NCBI GenBank assembly: GCA_037576215.1
Contig: JBANDB010000005.1
Coordinates: 3,410,001 to 3,474,000, forward strand
Length of the DNA: 64,000 nucleotides
Reading direction: 5' to 3'
DNA from: Armillaria gallica
Taxonomy: Eukaryota; Basidiomycota; Agaricomycetes; Agaricales; Physalacriaceae
Shown here: positions 45,894 to 56,965 of the stretch, piece by piece
How positions within the stretch are numbered: position 1 is the stretch's first letter
How the letters are laid out: each line of letters opens with the position of its first letter
The notes under the pieces: generated by a model
The model's database searches: none
The model's input: only the letters and a program-made list of their open reading frames with translations
Told to the model about the DNA's origin: nothing
Translations under genes and position numbers: made by a program

Positions 45894-48800
45894 TTAGATG
45901 GTAGATTTTCGGATGGCAACTTTGGCGAGTGGTCCTGGTTTGTCTGGGTAATGGCAGTGAAAATCCTCAATGAATTCATTGGCGGAGAACTTAGTGGCTG
46001 GTAGCCAAGCAAATTCTTCATCAGTACCTTTGTAGCCTAACCATTGAATCCTGTACAGGAGAGGACACCGGAACTGGCAGTCAATCTTGGAATCTAGGAT
46101 CTGAGCTATTTTGTACTGCTCTTCACCGTCGACTTCCACCAGAGGCGGTGGAGGTTGAGTGTGATTAGGGATGGTGTTTTCTTCTACAGGTTCAAGTTGT
46201 GATACATGGAAGATGGGGTGAATAGCATGGAGGTCTGACAGAAGTTTGAGTGTGAAGGAATGGGAGCCTGGTTGAGATATGATTTCGAATGGGCCAAGGA
46301 ATTTCTCTGTGAATTTCGCAGTAGGGTGAGTAGTCTTGATATGCTTGGAACTTAGGAAGACCTTGTCACCTACTTTGAAAGGAGGAGCCGGATTCCGATG
46401 CTTGTTTGCTTGAACCTTGTAGCAAGACTGTGCCTGAGTGATTTCGTCATGTAGGAATTGGTGTAGTTCATCTAGGTTGACTACAAAGTCACAGGCCTGA
46501 GCAGATGCGATATCACGTTCAGGATGAACAGTGATATTAGGATGGTAGCCTTTGTTGGCAAAGAATGGGGAGATTCTGGTGGAGGCATTTGGAGCATTGT
46601 TGTATGCAAATTCAGCAATGGGTAGTAGTAAATCCCAGTTGTCCTGTTGATAAGAACAATAGATGCAGATGTACTGTTCCAAGGTTTGGTTTGCACGTTC
46701 CGTTTGTCCGTCAGCCTCCAGATGATATCCGGAAGTGAAGTGAAGTTCTATGTCAAGGGCTTTAGCAAGGGCATGCATGAATTGGGAGACAAACTTGGAG
46801 CTGCGGTCAGAGGTGATGTGTTTAGGAATGCCATGCTTAGAGAAAACATGAATGACGAATAACCAGGTGAGTTCTTCTAAATTAATGGTGTCATGGGTAG
46901 GGATAAAGATAGCTTGCTTGCTTGTGCAGTCGATTACTACAAGGATAGCAGTGAATCCGTTGGAGTCTGGTAATTGCTCAATGAAATCCATTGAAATGGA
47001 ATCCCACGGATGTTCCAGAACCGGCAAAGGTTTAAGCAAACCATAAGGATGATGTCTAGGTGTCTTGTTGTGACCACAAACTGTACAAGATTTGACATAG
47101 TGGCAAACATATTCACACATCTGTGGCCAGGTATAGCTCTGTTGGACTAATTCCAAGGTCCAATTTTGACCAAAATGACCTGCCAAGATGTGATCGTGAT
47201 TATTCTGTAGGACACAGAGATGGAGACTGTCTGATTCATCTATGGACCACCGAGAGGGAGAAGTGGGAGTGGAGGATTTGGCCTGTCAGAAACCTTTGGA
47301 GGCTGCAGAGTTGGATAATTGTGCTTGCTTGATGTCTGAATGGAGCTTGTCGATGTCCATTATAGCACTAGCGCGGAGGGTAGGGCCTTCAAGAAAAGTA
47401 GCATGGAGGAAAGCAGAGAGTTGTTCTTGAGTGAATACAGGACAGAAATTATGAGGATTGACTGCTGCATATTGACTATCCCCCTCTTTAGGATAGACGT
47501 CCCATCATCTAGTGAGTGCGTCCAGTTTACCTCCAAGTCTCCCCGGATGGAACCGGATTACTAGATTGAACTGGGAGAGATATTTGGACCACTGGACTTG
47601 CCATCACATAAGAATCTTGGTAGTTGAAAAATATTCAAGATTCTTGTGATCTGTAATGACGTCAATCGGGTCTGCAGAGCCTTTGAGGTAATGGCGCCAG
47701 TATTTAAAGGCTTCAAAGATAGCTAGAAGCTCTTTATCATGGGTGTTGTAGTTGAGTTTGGCATTGTGAAGGCTCTGAGATAGGAATGCAATGGGGTGGA
47801 TTTCGCTGTCTTCAAGGTAGATGGAGAGGATAGCAGCAATAGCATAGTCGGAGGCATCGGTCTCCACAACTAATTGTTGGTCAGGGACTCAATGGGTAAG
47901 GATAGGAGCATGAGTGAAGGCTTGCTTTAGTTCATTGAAAGCAGCCATGCACTTGTTGTCGAATTTCCATGGAGTTCCTTTGCATGTGAAGCAGGTTAGA
48001 GGGATAACAATGTCGCTGTATTTGTGGATAAATCAGTGGTAGAAATTGGCGAAGCCAAGGAAGGATTGGATATCCTTAACTTTCCATGGAACTGGCCAGT
48101 CTAAAATGGCTTTGACCTTGTCCTTGGACATGTGGAGGCCCTCTGGTGATAGAATGTAGCCTAGATATTCCATGGAGTCCTGGTGAAACTTGCATTTAGA
48201 TCCTTTGCAATAGAGCCCATTTGCTCTTAGTCTGTGTAGAACCTCACATACATGTTCCTGGTGCTCCGCGAGATTGTTGGAGTAAATGAGGATGTCATCA
48301 AGGTATACGACTACAGAAACATCAAGCATGTCAGCGAAAATATCATTCACGAAGCATTGGAATGCCACAGGAGCATTGGTGAGTCCAAAAGGCATGACAC
48401 GCCATTCAAAGGAGCCATAGCGGGTCCGGAAGGCTGTTTTCCATTCATCACCTTCGGCTATGCATACGAGATGATAAGCATGTCGAAGATCAAGTTTGGT
48501 GTAGATGCGGGCAGAGTGTGCGGAGTTGAGGAGGTTAGAAATGAGTGGAAGGGGGTAACAATATTTCTTGGATATCTTGTTTAAGCCACAGAAATCGACA
48601 CAAAGATGGAGTTCACCAGTCTTTTTCTTGACAAAAAGCACCGGAGCTCCATGGGGAGAATGTGAGGGTGTGATGAATTCGCTATGGAGATTATTGTCAA
48701 TAAACTCATGTAAAGCCTTGAGCTCAGACTCCAAGAGGGAGTAAATGGGACCAAGTGGAGGAGAGGTTCCTTCCTCAATATTGATCTTGAGGTCATATGG

Positions 48801-49178
48801 TCTATGGTTGGGGAGTTTCTTAGAGAGAGAGTCACTGAATACATCAGCAAAGTCATGATATTCTGCTGGTACATCCATCATATCTGGCAGGGCCATGGAG
48901 CCAGCCATACCACTAATGCTAGGTGCAGAAGGTTGGAGTGTATATTGTTGAGCTCCATCTTCAGCACAAGCTTGAACAAAAGGGGCTGTGGAGATGATGG
49001 ATATCTTGGGGGTAACCATCACAGAAAAGGAAGGAATGGTAGGGTAGGAATAGATGGGCTCATATGGTGGCAGAGTCTGTTGGGATCTCGGAGTTGGCTT
49101 GGAAGCCGAAGTTGGAATAGAACTAGGAGTTGGACAAGGAATGTCTGTGCGGTTAGATGCAGTTGCATCGGAGGCCAC
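45894..49178 (-). pseudogene. Chromovirus pol: reverse transcriptase, RNase H, integrase, chromodomain (element 1)
   Basis: Reading the minus strand, RT shows L-D-L-R-H-A-Y, the palm motif Y-L-D-D (about 48295-48306) and F-L-G-F-A-N-F-Y. RNase H has T-D-A-S-D-Y-A (47867 downward), the H-D-K-E-L-L-A-I segment and T-D-H-K-N-L. Integrase has an H-H-C-C finger ending C-T-V-C, the catalytic aspartates in S-M-D-F-I-E-Q-L and I-T-S-D-R, and the glutamate region G-Q-T-E-R-A-N-Q-T-L-E-Q. A C-terminal chromodomain reads Y-R-I-Q-W-L-G-Y-K-G-T-D-E-E-F-A-W-L-P near 46020, placing the element among chromoviruses. TGA stops lie at 48033-48035, about 47890, about 47601 and near 47510 and 47287. Family comparison suggests arginine codons at several of them. 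Pol is joined to protease across the 49183-50761 insertion. Confidence 0.93.
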
Positions 49179-49182
49179 GGTG

Positions 49183-50761
49183 ATGAGCCTAGACTTCCAT
49201 GGCAACGGCAACACCCAAAACTCTGAGAGAGCTTAGGCAATTGACATAGCAACACAGTAATCAAGGCAATGTGTACGCGAGTGGTTCGGTGCACCTCCGT
49301 GCAGTCAATTCTTCAATAACACAAGATACACTGCGACTTTTCAGTCAGCGAAGTAGTACTCTTGGTCAATGAGTACTAGTAGACGTTGGCTGTAAGCTGG
49401 GAAGGATCTCAATAACGAGATGAGAAGGAATCTGGCATGATGCAAATACCAAGAAACCGTGGTAGAAACTGTAAAAACGGTCTAGAAAACGTGGGGATGG
49501 GCTAGAGAGCATGAAAATAGCTCTAGTAATCGTGGCAATGCCCTAGAAATCGTAGCAATGGGCTAGAAAACGTGGGGATGGACTAGAAAACGTGTCCTGG
49601 TGGTGTACTGTGATGCTGAGTCGAAACAATGACAATAAACATGCAGGAACTGCCTGGAAACTGTCTGGAATGGGAAGAAACCATAGCAACTGTGGTGCTG
49701 AGTGGGGTGTTGCGGCAATAGATGCATAGCAACTCCGAACAATGATGATGATGAGGGTGATCCTATGGAGAACAATGCTGAACTGGCCTACACGGAGGCA
49801 ATACTGAACTGGGAAATGAAAGCGATGGCGATGTAGAAGGTGAAGATGATAAAACAATCCTATGTGGTGAAGTTGAAGTGATGTTGCGGCATTGAAAGAG
49901 AAAAGCAAGTTATTGATGCAAGATTTCGTGTATTGGTGCAACCAATAACATTTAAGAGTAAAGCAAGCAATGAGAGATAACTTGGAGTAACCGTAGCTGA
50001 CTGGAATGCTGTAGTCTCATCAACTGGGTAAGAACTAGCTCTAAAAATGCGGTATCTACCTAGTTTTTATACTACAAGTACAGTTTTATAAATAGAATAT
50101 TCTTCGGAGCCTTAGTAAGGCTGTAAGTCCTTGGCTTTTGTAATAGCCGTAGTAAGCACATGGTATCTGTGGTTCTAAAGTAACAGCAAGTCCTCGACAT
50201 TGCCATGTATGGATGCGAACCGTGTGGTTTTATTGAGCGATGAGCGGATCATAAGGTGCTGTGTAGCTGCGGATTATTGAGCTGCAGTTGCCGTGCTGAG
50301 GTGTATGTGTGGGGCAATGGTAATTCAAAGTCTTGGCACTGTAACAGCCTTAGTAAAAGCAGTCTGTAGTTGCCGTGGCTGTAAATATCGTAGCTGGAAG
50401 GGTACTCGCATCAATCACATCATTTCATTAAATAATTGATGGGTGCGTCAACTAGGGCTTCTGAGTGATGTAGCAACCCCGTTTTAGGATGATTGTTGAT
50501 CAAAGGTGCCTTGCCATGATGGGATACAGTAATTGTGATGCGAGGTGAGCTGGGAAGGATAACGGAGTGTGTGAGGAGTGGATGTCATGGTTTTAGGACT
50601 GTATCTGAATGTTTGTGGCCTATACTGCGAAAATCCATGGTATTATCGAGGGTTGACAGTGTTATGGAGTGTGTGTGGATTATAATGGCGTCATTTTGAA
50701 GATATTGGGTGATGAATGGGTAAATCTGTGAATTCTGAGCATACAGAGCCTGGAGGCTCAT
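49183..50761 (+). mobile_element. ATGAGCCT-ended element, copy 2
   Basis: Begins ATGAGCCTAG and ends GGAGGCTCAT. Flanks are CGGTG (49178-49182) and CAATG (50762-50766), related by two transitions. It sits between the protease and RT coding parts of element 1. Its right end (GAATTCTGAGCATACAGAGC) is the reverse complement of the left end of copy 1. It contains a run of related short units near 49440-49600 (variants of CTAGAAA(A/T)CGTGG). No coding frame. Confidence 0.75.
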
Positions 50762-51260
50762 CAATGGAAGTGCTTGCTGGGGAAGAAACACCTGGTAATG
50801 GTGAACAGAAAGTAATACTGTGCTTTACCCAGTCAATCAACAGATTGCAGTGGGAAAGCCAGTTGTATCCCAGAACAATGTTACAGGATGAATCTAGATG
50901 AGTGACATAGAAGTCAATAGAAATGATGTCTCCAGAAGGGAAATGGACTGGAAGGGTAATGGATTGAGAAATGTGAGATCTGGCAGAGCCGTCAAGGAGC
51001 CAAAGTTGAACAGGAGGAATAGGTTTGGTAGGAAGGTTGTGATCCTCAACATATTTAGAGTCAACAAAACAATGGCTAGAACTGGAGTCAACCAAGGCAA
51101 GAAAACGAAGAATGATAATGATTGGAGAGCCATCAGACTCGGAGCCAGAGCTGACTTCAGAAGAGAGTGATACAGTGAGTGAATGATTGGAAAGAGCAGT
51201 GGTGTTGAGGGTGACAACCTCCAATGTGCGATTACAGTCAATGCAACCCTGATCTCGCAT
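50762..51260 (-). pseudogene. Chromovirus aspartic protease (element 1)
   Basis: The protease-like region contains F-L-A-L-V-D-S-S-S-S-H-C-F, where the catalytic triplet, normally D-S/T-G in retroviral-type proteases, reads D-S-S (51081-51089). The hallmark hydrophobic end I-V-L-G-Y-N-W-L follows at about residue 135. The glycine-to-serine change fits one transition (GGT to AGT) and probably inactivates the enzyme. The frame differs from that of gag, whose stop lies 21 bases upstream, so pol was expressed by frameshifting or re-initiation. The C-terminal codons of the apparent frame (below 50762) belong to the inserted element. Confidence 0.85.
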
Positions 51261-51280
51261 GGAGAATACAGGGCTGTCCT

Positions 51281-52828
51281 CTAGTTTTCTGGCTCCAATG
51301 GAGCCAGATCTTCAGAGGCAGGGGCAGGTTCTTCAACTTCTGTGGTGCGGCCTTTAGCAGAGGCTGTGGCCTTGCATTTGTTGCAATCCTCAGTCTTGTG
51401 CTTACCTCCACAGAACATACAGAGATTGTTCTTCTGGCGGTGATCCTTTTCTTCTTGAGTTAGATGGCCATCTTTGCCTAGCTTATCAGCATAGGGCTTT
51501 GGGTTGGAAGTGGATCCTGAGGGATTGGAATCAGGAGACTTCGGAGCCGATCCAGAAGTCGATGAACTGGAGTTGGAATTGGAAACCTTGGATTTAGGGT
51601 TGTTGGAATATGAACTGGAGGACTTTTTTTCCTGGTTTTCCCAAGATATCTCGGTCCTCCGAGTCCAATAGTGAGCATCGAGTTCTTGGGCTAAGAAACG
51701 CATATCATGGAGATTGTTAGGCTTCCCGTGGTGAGCCATATCATCCTTGATGCATGTACAAAGTCCACAGTAGAAAGCATGGTGAAGGGAGTTGTCGCCA
51801 TAGCCAACTTGAAAGGTATATTGATTGAACTGAACCATGTATTTCATGATTTGGTCTCCATCGTGCATCTGGAGATGTTTGAGGGCATCCTCGGCATCTC
51901 CGATGGCATCGAAGGGACCAAAGTTGGTTTGGAGTTCTTCAAGGAATGCAGCATAGGAGTATTGCCATGCCGGCAGATTCCATGGGTTTGGACAGAGGAT
52001 ATCTGGTTCAAACCAGTCGAGGGTGGTGCCAGAGAGAAAGGAAATGGCGTAGTTGACTTTGTTGGCATCCACTGCAAATGCAGTGGGTCTGTCATTAAAG
52101 TTCAACTGGAGGGAGACAATGAAAGCTTTGAGTTTCCACAGGTCGGAGCTGTCGAAAGTATCTGGCTCTTTGACCTTGGTGCAGACGTTGTTAGGTCGAG
52201 GGTTGTTTAACGAAGTGGAAACCCCGTGCAACAGATTCATGAATTCCCACAAGAAGTCTTGCTCGTTGGGAGGGTAGTTGCCAGGTCTGCTGGAACCTCC
52301 AGGTCCTCCAGGTTGACTGGGTTGACTGGGTCTGCCCGGTCCTCCAGGTCCGTTAGTGCCTCCAGGTCCTCTGGGTTTGTTTGGGCTGCCTGGTTGGGAG
52401 TTGTCATCTTTGTAACCATGGTCGTGTTAGTTTGCAGTGTGAGTAGGGGTATCGGTTTCGCTTCTGGAGTCATCAGATTCCGCGGTGGCTGGTTGCCCTC
52501 CATTGGATGTGGGTTGAGGTGCTGGGGTGTGTGGGTTCGGATCCTCCCGGTATCTGTCAAAAATACCAGTCCTCCAGTGTCTTGGAAGTTCATTGGGTGG
52601 AGGAGTACCAAAAGGACTCAGAGAACTGTAAGGGTTGGATTGTCATGCAGTGAAGCTAGAGTGATTGTAGGTCTCCCTATGGGATGGTTGTCCTCTGACA
52701 GAGGCCAATCCGAAAAGTTCTGGGTTTTCCTTTGATGTGAATGCTGCTATATCATCCATGGAGAATATTGGTGTTTTTCATTTTGGGCCTTCACCTGTTT
52801 CTGGAGGGTAAGTGTGTGTAGTCGTCAT
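51281..52828 (-). pseudogene. Chromovirus gag with glycine/proline-rich N-terminal region (element 1)
   Basis: The start is placed at the ATG at 52828, 44 bases inside the 5' LTR; a later start at 52252 would drop a clearly coding region. The N-terminal 190 codons include P-I-F-S-M-D-D-I-A-A-F and a collagen-like run of G-P-G-G and P-S-Q-P repeats (about 52270-52390). The capsid-like retrotransposon Gag domain follows (K-V-K-E-P-D-T-F-D to D-M-R-F-L-A-Q-E-L-D). It ends with a Ser/Asn-rich linker and a zinc knuckle C-M-F-C-G-G-K-H-K-T-E-D-C near 51383-51421. Three early stops (after G-E-G-P-K, after S-S-F-T-A and after H-T-A-N) break the N-terminal part. Gag would form the particle and bind element RNA. 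Confidence 0.85.
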
Positions 52829-52871
52829 GTTTAGAGAAAAATTCAACTCAAGGGGTTGAGTTCGAATATAC
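52829..52871 (-). promoter_or_regulatory. Leader with candidate primer-binding site and hairpin (element 1)
   Basis: On the minus strand the leader directly after the 5' LTR starts GTATATTCGAACTCAACC. It lacks the TGG that a tRNA 3' end would pair with. AACTCAA, four C, TTGAGTT form a perfect 7-bp hairpin. GAGTTCGAAT on the other strand resembles a tRNA T-arm. This may be an internal-tRNA or self-priming site, but that is inference. Confidence 0.4.
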
Positions 52872-53391
52872 TGTCAGGGACGTGCCAAATAGACAAGATA
52901 ATCACACGAGCGGAGGTCCATGGAGTGCATGGGCTTTGGCAAAGCTATTAGCAATGTCACCCTTGAGCCAAAGCCCTAAGATTGGATTGCAGAGTGGAGT
53001 CCATGGAGAGCAAAGGTTTGGATAGGAAGATAGTCCAATGGAGCAGAGGCCACAGACTTGAGAGCGAAAGATTAGACTTAGAGTCAGAGAGAGTTTTGGC
53101 TATACCAAGTTGATATTCGAACTGAGTATCTACAAGTAATTCTACAGTATATATATAAGTAGGTAATCTGAGTTGGAGTCTGATGGAATCCGACGGAGGT
53201 CTATTCACTACCAAATTCGGATTCTAGAGTTAATATGTGAAATAGTAAAATGGAATGGAAATGAAATATCAAATAGAGTAAGTAAAATGGTAAGTGGCCA
53301 GAGGCTGTGGAGGTCCAATAGTGTGGTTTGTTAAGATGAATCGTATGCTTGAAGTCAGTGTGAAGCGGAGGTCCACGGCATGTGCATAACA
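52872..53391 (-). repeat. 5' LTR of chromovirus element 1
   Basis: It has the same 520-bp length and TG...CA ends as the 3' LTR. In plus reading it starts TGTCAGGGACG and ends GTGCATAACA, followed by the target duplication AAAAC. It would drive transcription of gag-pol on the minus strand. Confidence 0.95.
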
Positions 53392-53590
53392 AAAACCCAC
53401 CTGCATCATCTGTGTCACCCACCATGAAAATTAACTTCATTGACTGAAGGTTAATATGCTGCGAAGTCTATTACATATCAAGATTTAGTTCACAACTTCA
53501 AAAAGCAAAGAATACAAATTTGTACAAAAAACATGCACTGTAATATATCCATAAAAGTATGCAAAATCAAGCTTATCATTTGACACAAAC

Positions 53591-54280
53591 CTACTTGGGC
53601 AGGGTGTCTGGGTTAGAGTCCAGTTTACTATGGGCAGTAGGATTGGTCTCTAGAATCTCCCCCCTCTGACATTGATTCTGAACTGATCTGAGAGTTTGTG
53701 CCCTCCTCAGATTCATACATAGCATCCTCCTCTGATAAATTGGTGGTGAAATCTTTCTCACCATCTGAGTCTCCATTTCCAGCTTCTTTATCACTAGGTT
53801 TCCTGCTGTCCAAGTCTTTGTTGTCAGAGTCATCATCCTCTTCATTGTCAGAAGGATCAAAGTCGAGAATATGAGTCCAGTCCATCATGGTTTCAGTTTC
53901 TACATGACAGGTCAGATCAGTCTGAATGCAAAAGAACCTCATGCATGTAGGATTTTGTTCTTTGACAGAACCAAACATATGGGCCTAAGGAGCAAATGCT
54001 TTGCCTTCCATCACTTGTAAGCATTGAGAAACTCAGATGTTAGCTCCATCTGCAGAAAGGTACCCATGGCATCCTCAATATCTTGCTGAAACTGCTCCAA
54101 GTCAATCCAGAGCAATTCATGTACTCCTGAAGCCTTCTCCTGTTGCAAAGCCCTATGAGCATAGGAAATCAAAGACTCCCCAAGATGAGCAGCAGACATC
54201 CTAGCAAAATTGGCAATATTCAAGGACCCAACACACAAAGAAACACCATCAACACACATCATTGATTCCAGTGCAAGCAC
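53591..54280 (-). CDS. Hypothetical protein with acidic C-terminal part, possibly two exons
   Basis: Two minus frames lie in succession: 54011-54280 (89 codons, containing a helical stretch with E-Q-F-Q-Q-D-I-E-D-A-M) and 53628-53978 (116 codons). The second is dominated by D, E and S runs such as D-N-E-E-D-D-D-S-D-N-K-D-L-D-S. They could be exons of one gene, but no convincing intron of normal length joins them. The acidic tail is typical of nuclear or low-complexity proteins in general and indicates nothing specific. The locus lies between element 1 and the Helitron-like gene. No family is recognised. Confidence 0.35.
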
Positions 54281-54399
54281 ATCAGTCTTTGTGTCTTGCT
54301 TGAAAAAGATAAGACAGTATCATGTGCACAAGCATTGTATAATGGATATGTATGCCCTGGCTGCCATGGCTATTGCTGGTTTTGATGATTCCATCTCAT

Positions 54400-55179
54400 C
54401 ACAGATGCAGGTGTACAAGACAGGCACAAATAAATAGAGGTTGTCTAACATGATTAGATTGAGAAGTCCTTCTCTTTCTACAGATGGAATATCTGTGTTG
54501 TGTCCTTGATACCGTTGTTAGTCATGACTAGAACAAGAGTTACTAGGATATTTTTTTACATACTTTTGGGGCCTTTATCACTGATGATTGCACCAAAATA
54601 ACACATCATATGAAAGAGAACCTCCAGGAGCTCAGTGTGCAAAACATCCCTGATTCTTTCCAAAACTTGTTGAGGAGAAGAGAGGGCTTTATCACAGAGA
54701 AACCGACTGATCACCCACTGTACGTCGTGGGCAGGGGGCTATTTGGTCAATTTATTGTGTCATCTTCAGGACCTTCTCAAAAAAACAAATGGTTGAGTTC
54801 ATTCCGAGTATTGCTTTCAGGTCTCAGCCACATAAGATGTGTCTGACCTTTGCCTCCCATATATAAATCTATTCATCCTCGCCTTAGAATGGTTTCCAAT
54901 GACTTTTTGTGATAGAACCCCTGTCATAAACTACACACTTGCTGTATTTGGTATTTAACAGATTGGTTCATCATTGCAGTTATTGCCTTCAAACACACAT
55001 TTAACATACCCCCTTCAGCCTGGAACATTTCTATCACTGCTGAATTGCGGTGCACCCTTCTAAATATGCCTGCAGTTGGATTGCATATGTAGCCTGTATT
55101 AACCTTGATTTGTTGAACTAATGCTCTGTGTCCAGCCAGGCACTATCTATTATCAAGAGCTCCAGCTCAATACTGTCTT
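54400..55179. other. No gene recognised
   Basis: One plus frame of 78 codons at 54610-54846; otherwise nothing recognisable. Confidence 0.35.
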
Positions 55180-56964
55180 GTGAGCTGCTTGGGGGCAGTG
55201 CTCTGCACTTTTGTTTTTGAGATGTGCTTAGTGCCAAACTGTGAAATGAAAATTATGTTGAAATGCCCTTGTCATCATCCTCGAGCCATTGACGAGCAGG
55301 ATTATCCTGTTAGTGATGAGTATTGTCTGACAGCTTATCCCGTGTATTACGATCTGCTGTATTTTCCGGAATTGCATCCTTCTGTGTTCATGAGCACCAA
55401 GAATGTGTTTTGATGGTTGGAAAAATGTTTTTATCAGTACTTGAGTTGGAAGCACGTATGGGCAGTATTTATAGAATCATTCTTAATTGTTGAGGATGCT
55501 GTTGTTGACAAGCATGTCATTCTTACATTAGAAGAGGTTGTGGCCAAAGATTTTCACCTGATATGTTGTTTGCATTGTGCTGAGCAGTGTAATCCTGCCT
55601 GGTTGTATCTAAGCCTCACTAAATTGCTGGATTGTTTCGAAGATATCACTGTGAGCACCATCCAGAGTAGCATTTCTGTACCTCAAAACAAATGGGCTCA
55701 GGAGCATGTCATAGCTGTCGCTGCTTTGCATTTCCAGAGACTGGCATTGCATGTGGCCCCTATGTGCGATCAGGACATTATTGATTCATTCGAGGGATCA
55801 ATGACAGGTACTGGTAATCGTAAGAGAAGGGCCATCATCTTTCGCTTGTTCCAAAAGGAATTTGGTGATGGTATGTTCCCTAAAATGGTGAGACCTCATG
55901 CTGGTAATCTTCATTATCAGTCCAGCCATGTAGTGTACAACCTTGACCTGGGCCCACAAGATCCACAGTTAGATGTGACCACATATAAACCTCGTGTTTG
56001 CTGCATTTTGTTAGCCAGATTAAAACCGTGCATACAGCTGCATTACTCACGCCATAAGTGTCTTTTGTCTGCACCAAGAGACAATATGCGAGAAGTGTTG
56101 TGGATGTGTATGTTGGAGCGATGGAAAGAGCTTGTTGTTATGCCACTTGGTATCATCTCTGAAATAATGAATTGCTATGTCATGAACGTGGATGGGACGT
56201 CTACTTTGACTATTTGTGATGTTATGGATTGGGAATTTAGCCGAGACTTGTGGGCCTCTGTATTGCCCCCAATGAGGCAACAAAAAAATACAGAAATGGC
56301 AGAATGTCTGAATTGAAGAACATGAAAATGCGGCTGATAGTACAGGAGAACATTTCGCCCATGTCGCCAAAGAATGGCCACAAACTGTGTCATTAAAGAC
56401 TAAGTTAGATTGTGCTCACCAGTTTTGTGAAGGGATGAAATGGAAGAGGTCTTGTACTTGTGCTGTTTGCTCCCAGGAACTGCATAAAGGTGAGCCATTG
56501 AAGAGCAAGTCATACACTGATGTCGACCTTGAATCTGTGTGTAGCTGTTTAAATTTTGATCTCCTCAAAATGCAGGACGGCAACTCTGGATATTGTCCAA
56601 CTGTGATGGGTGGACCGGAAAAGAGCTAACAGTTTGCAATGAGTGCAAGGGGAGACTCAAGTCATGCAAATTGCCAAAATATGCGCTCAGAAATTGGATG
56701 TTTCATGGGTTGCTTCCAGAGGAGTTCCAAGACTTGACATGGGTTGAAGAGATGATGTGTGTGGTGTATTGGTGCACCGTCCAAGTGTCCCACATGTACA
56801 GTAGCTCAGATAAACATCAGCCTCAGGTCTTTAAAGGAAACACGTGTGCTCACAATCTGAACTTGATATCTACAGCCACTGTGTTACCATGGAGACCTGC
56901 TGATGTGAATGGCATGCTTGGTATTGTCTTTGTAGGGCCTAAGCAGTCTATCTGATCCTGCTTG
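55180..56964 (+). pseudogene. 5' part of a Helitron-type helicase gene with DUF6570-like domain, cut by element 2
   Basis: The region reads 55180-56316 in one frame apart from a TGA at 55411-55413 (between K-N-V-F and W-L-E-K-C). It shifts frame near an A-run at about 56281, then continues with E-H-F-A-H-V-A-K-E-W-P and W-K-R-S-C-T-C-A-V-C-S-Q-E-L-H. A last frame from 56593 carries C-N-E-C-K-G-R-L, L-P-K-Y-A-L-R-N-W, E-E-F-Q-D-L-T-W-V-E-E-M, G-N-T-C-A-H-N-L-N and A-D-V-N-G-M-L-G-I-V-F-V-G-P. These match the DUF6570-type region preceding the Helitron-like Rep and helicase domains in basidiomycete Helitrons. The match ends exactly where the LTR of element 2 begins (56966). Rep and helicase parts are outside the window or lost. 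The N-terminal 380 codons are of unknown role. Confidence 0.7.
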
Positions 56965-56965
56965 C

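Larger units (their letters stand above)
41668..53391 (-). mobile_element. Ty3/gypsy chromovirus, element 1 (complete, with nested insertions)
   Basis: Two 520-bp direct LTRs (41668-42187 and 52872-53391) bound the element. The exact 5-bp duplication AAAAC flanks it at 41663-41667 and 53392-53396. The purine-rich tract beside the lower LTR and the minus-strand order gag, protease, RT, RNase H, integrase-chromodomain show that it runs from the upper to the lower LTR. The 11.7-kb length includes two 1.6-kb insertions; without them it is about 8.6 kb. A gene on the opposite strand occupies 42349-45642, between integrase and 3' LTR. The two LTRs differ at roughly 20 sites by eye, nearly all transitions. 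All genes carry stops, so this copy cannot encode its own proteins. Confidence 0.95.

Noticed and set aside
48804..49226. A 140-codon plus-strand frame over the RT region
   Set aside because: Complement of the pol coding sequence with no independent support.
50691..50761. C-terminal codons of the protease frame (after S-I-D-E-P)
   Set aside because: These bases belong to the inserted ATGAGCCT-ended element; the genuine pol frame resumes at 49178.
42187..52871. A chromovirus with an unusually long 10.7-kb internal region
   Set aside because: About 3.1 kb are two nested insertions; the original internal region was about 7.5 kb.
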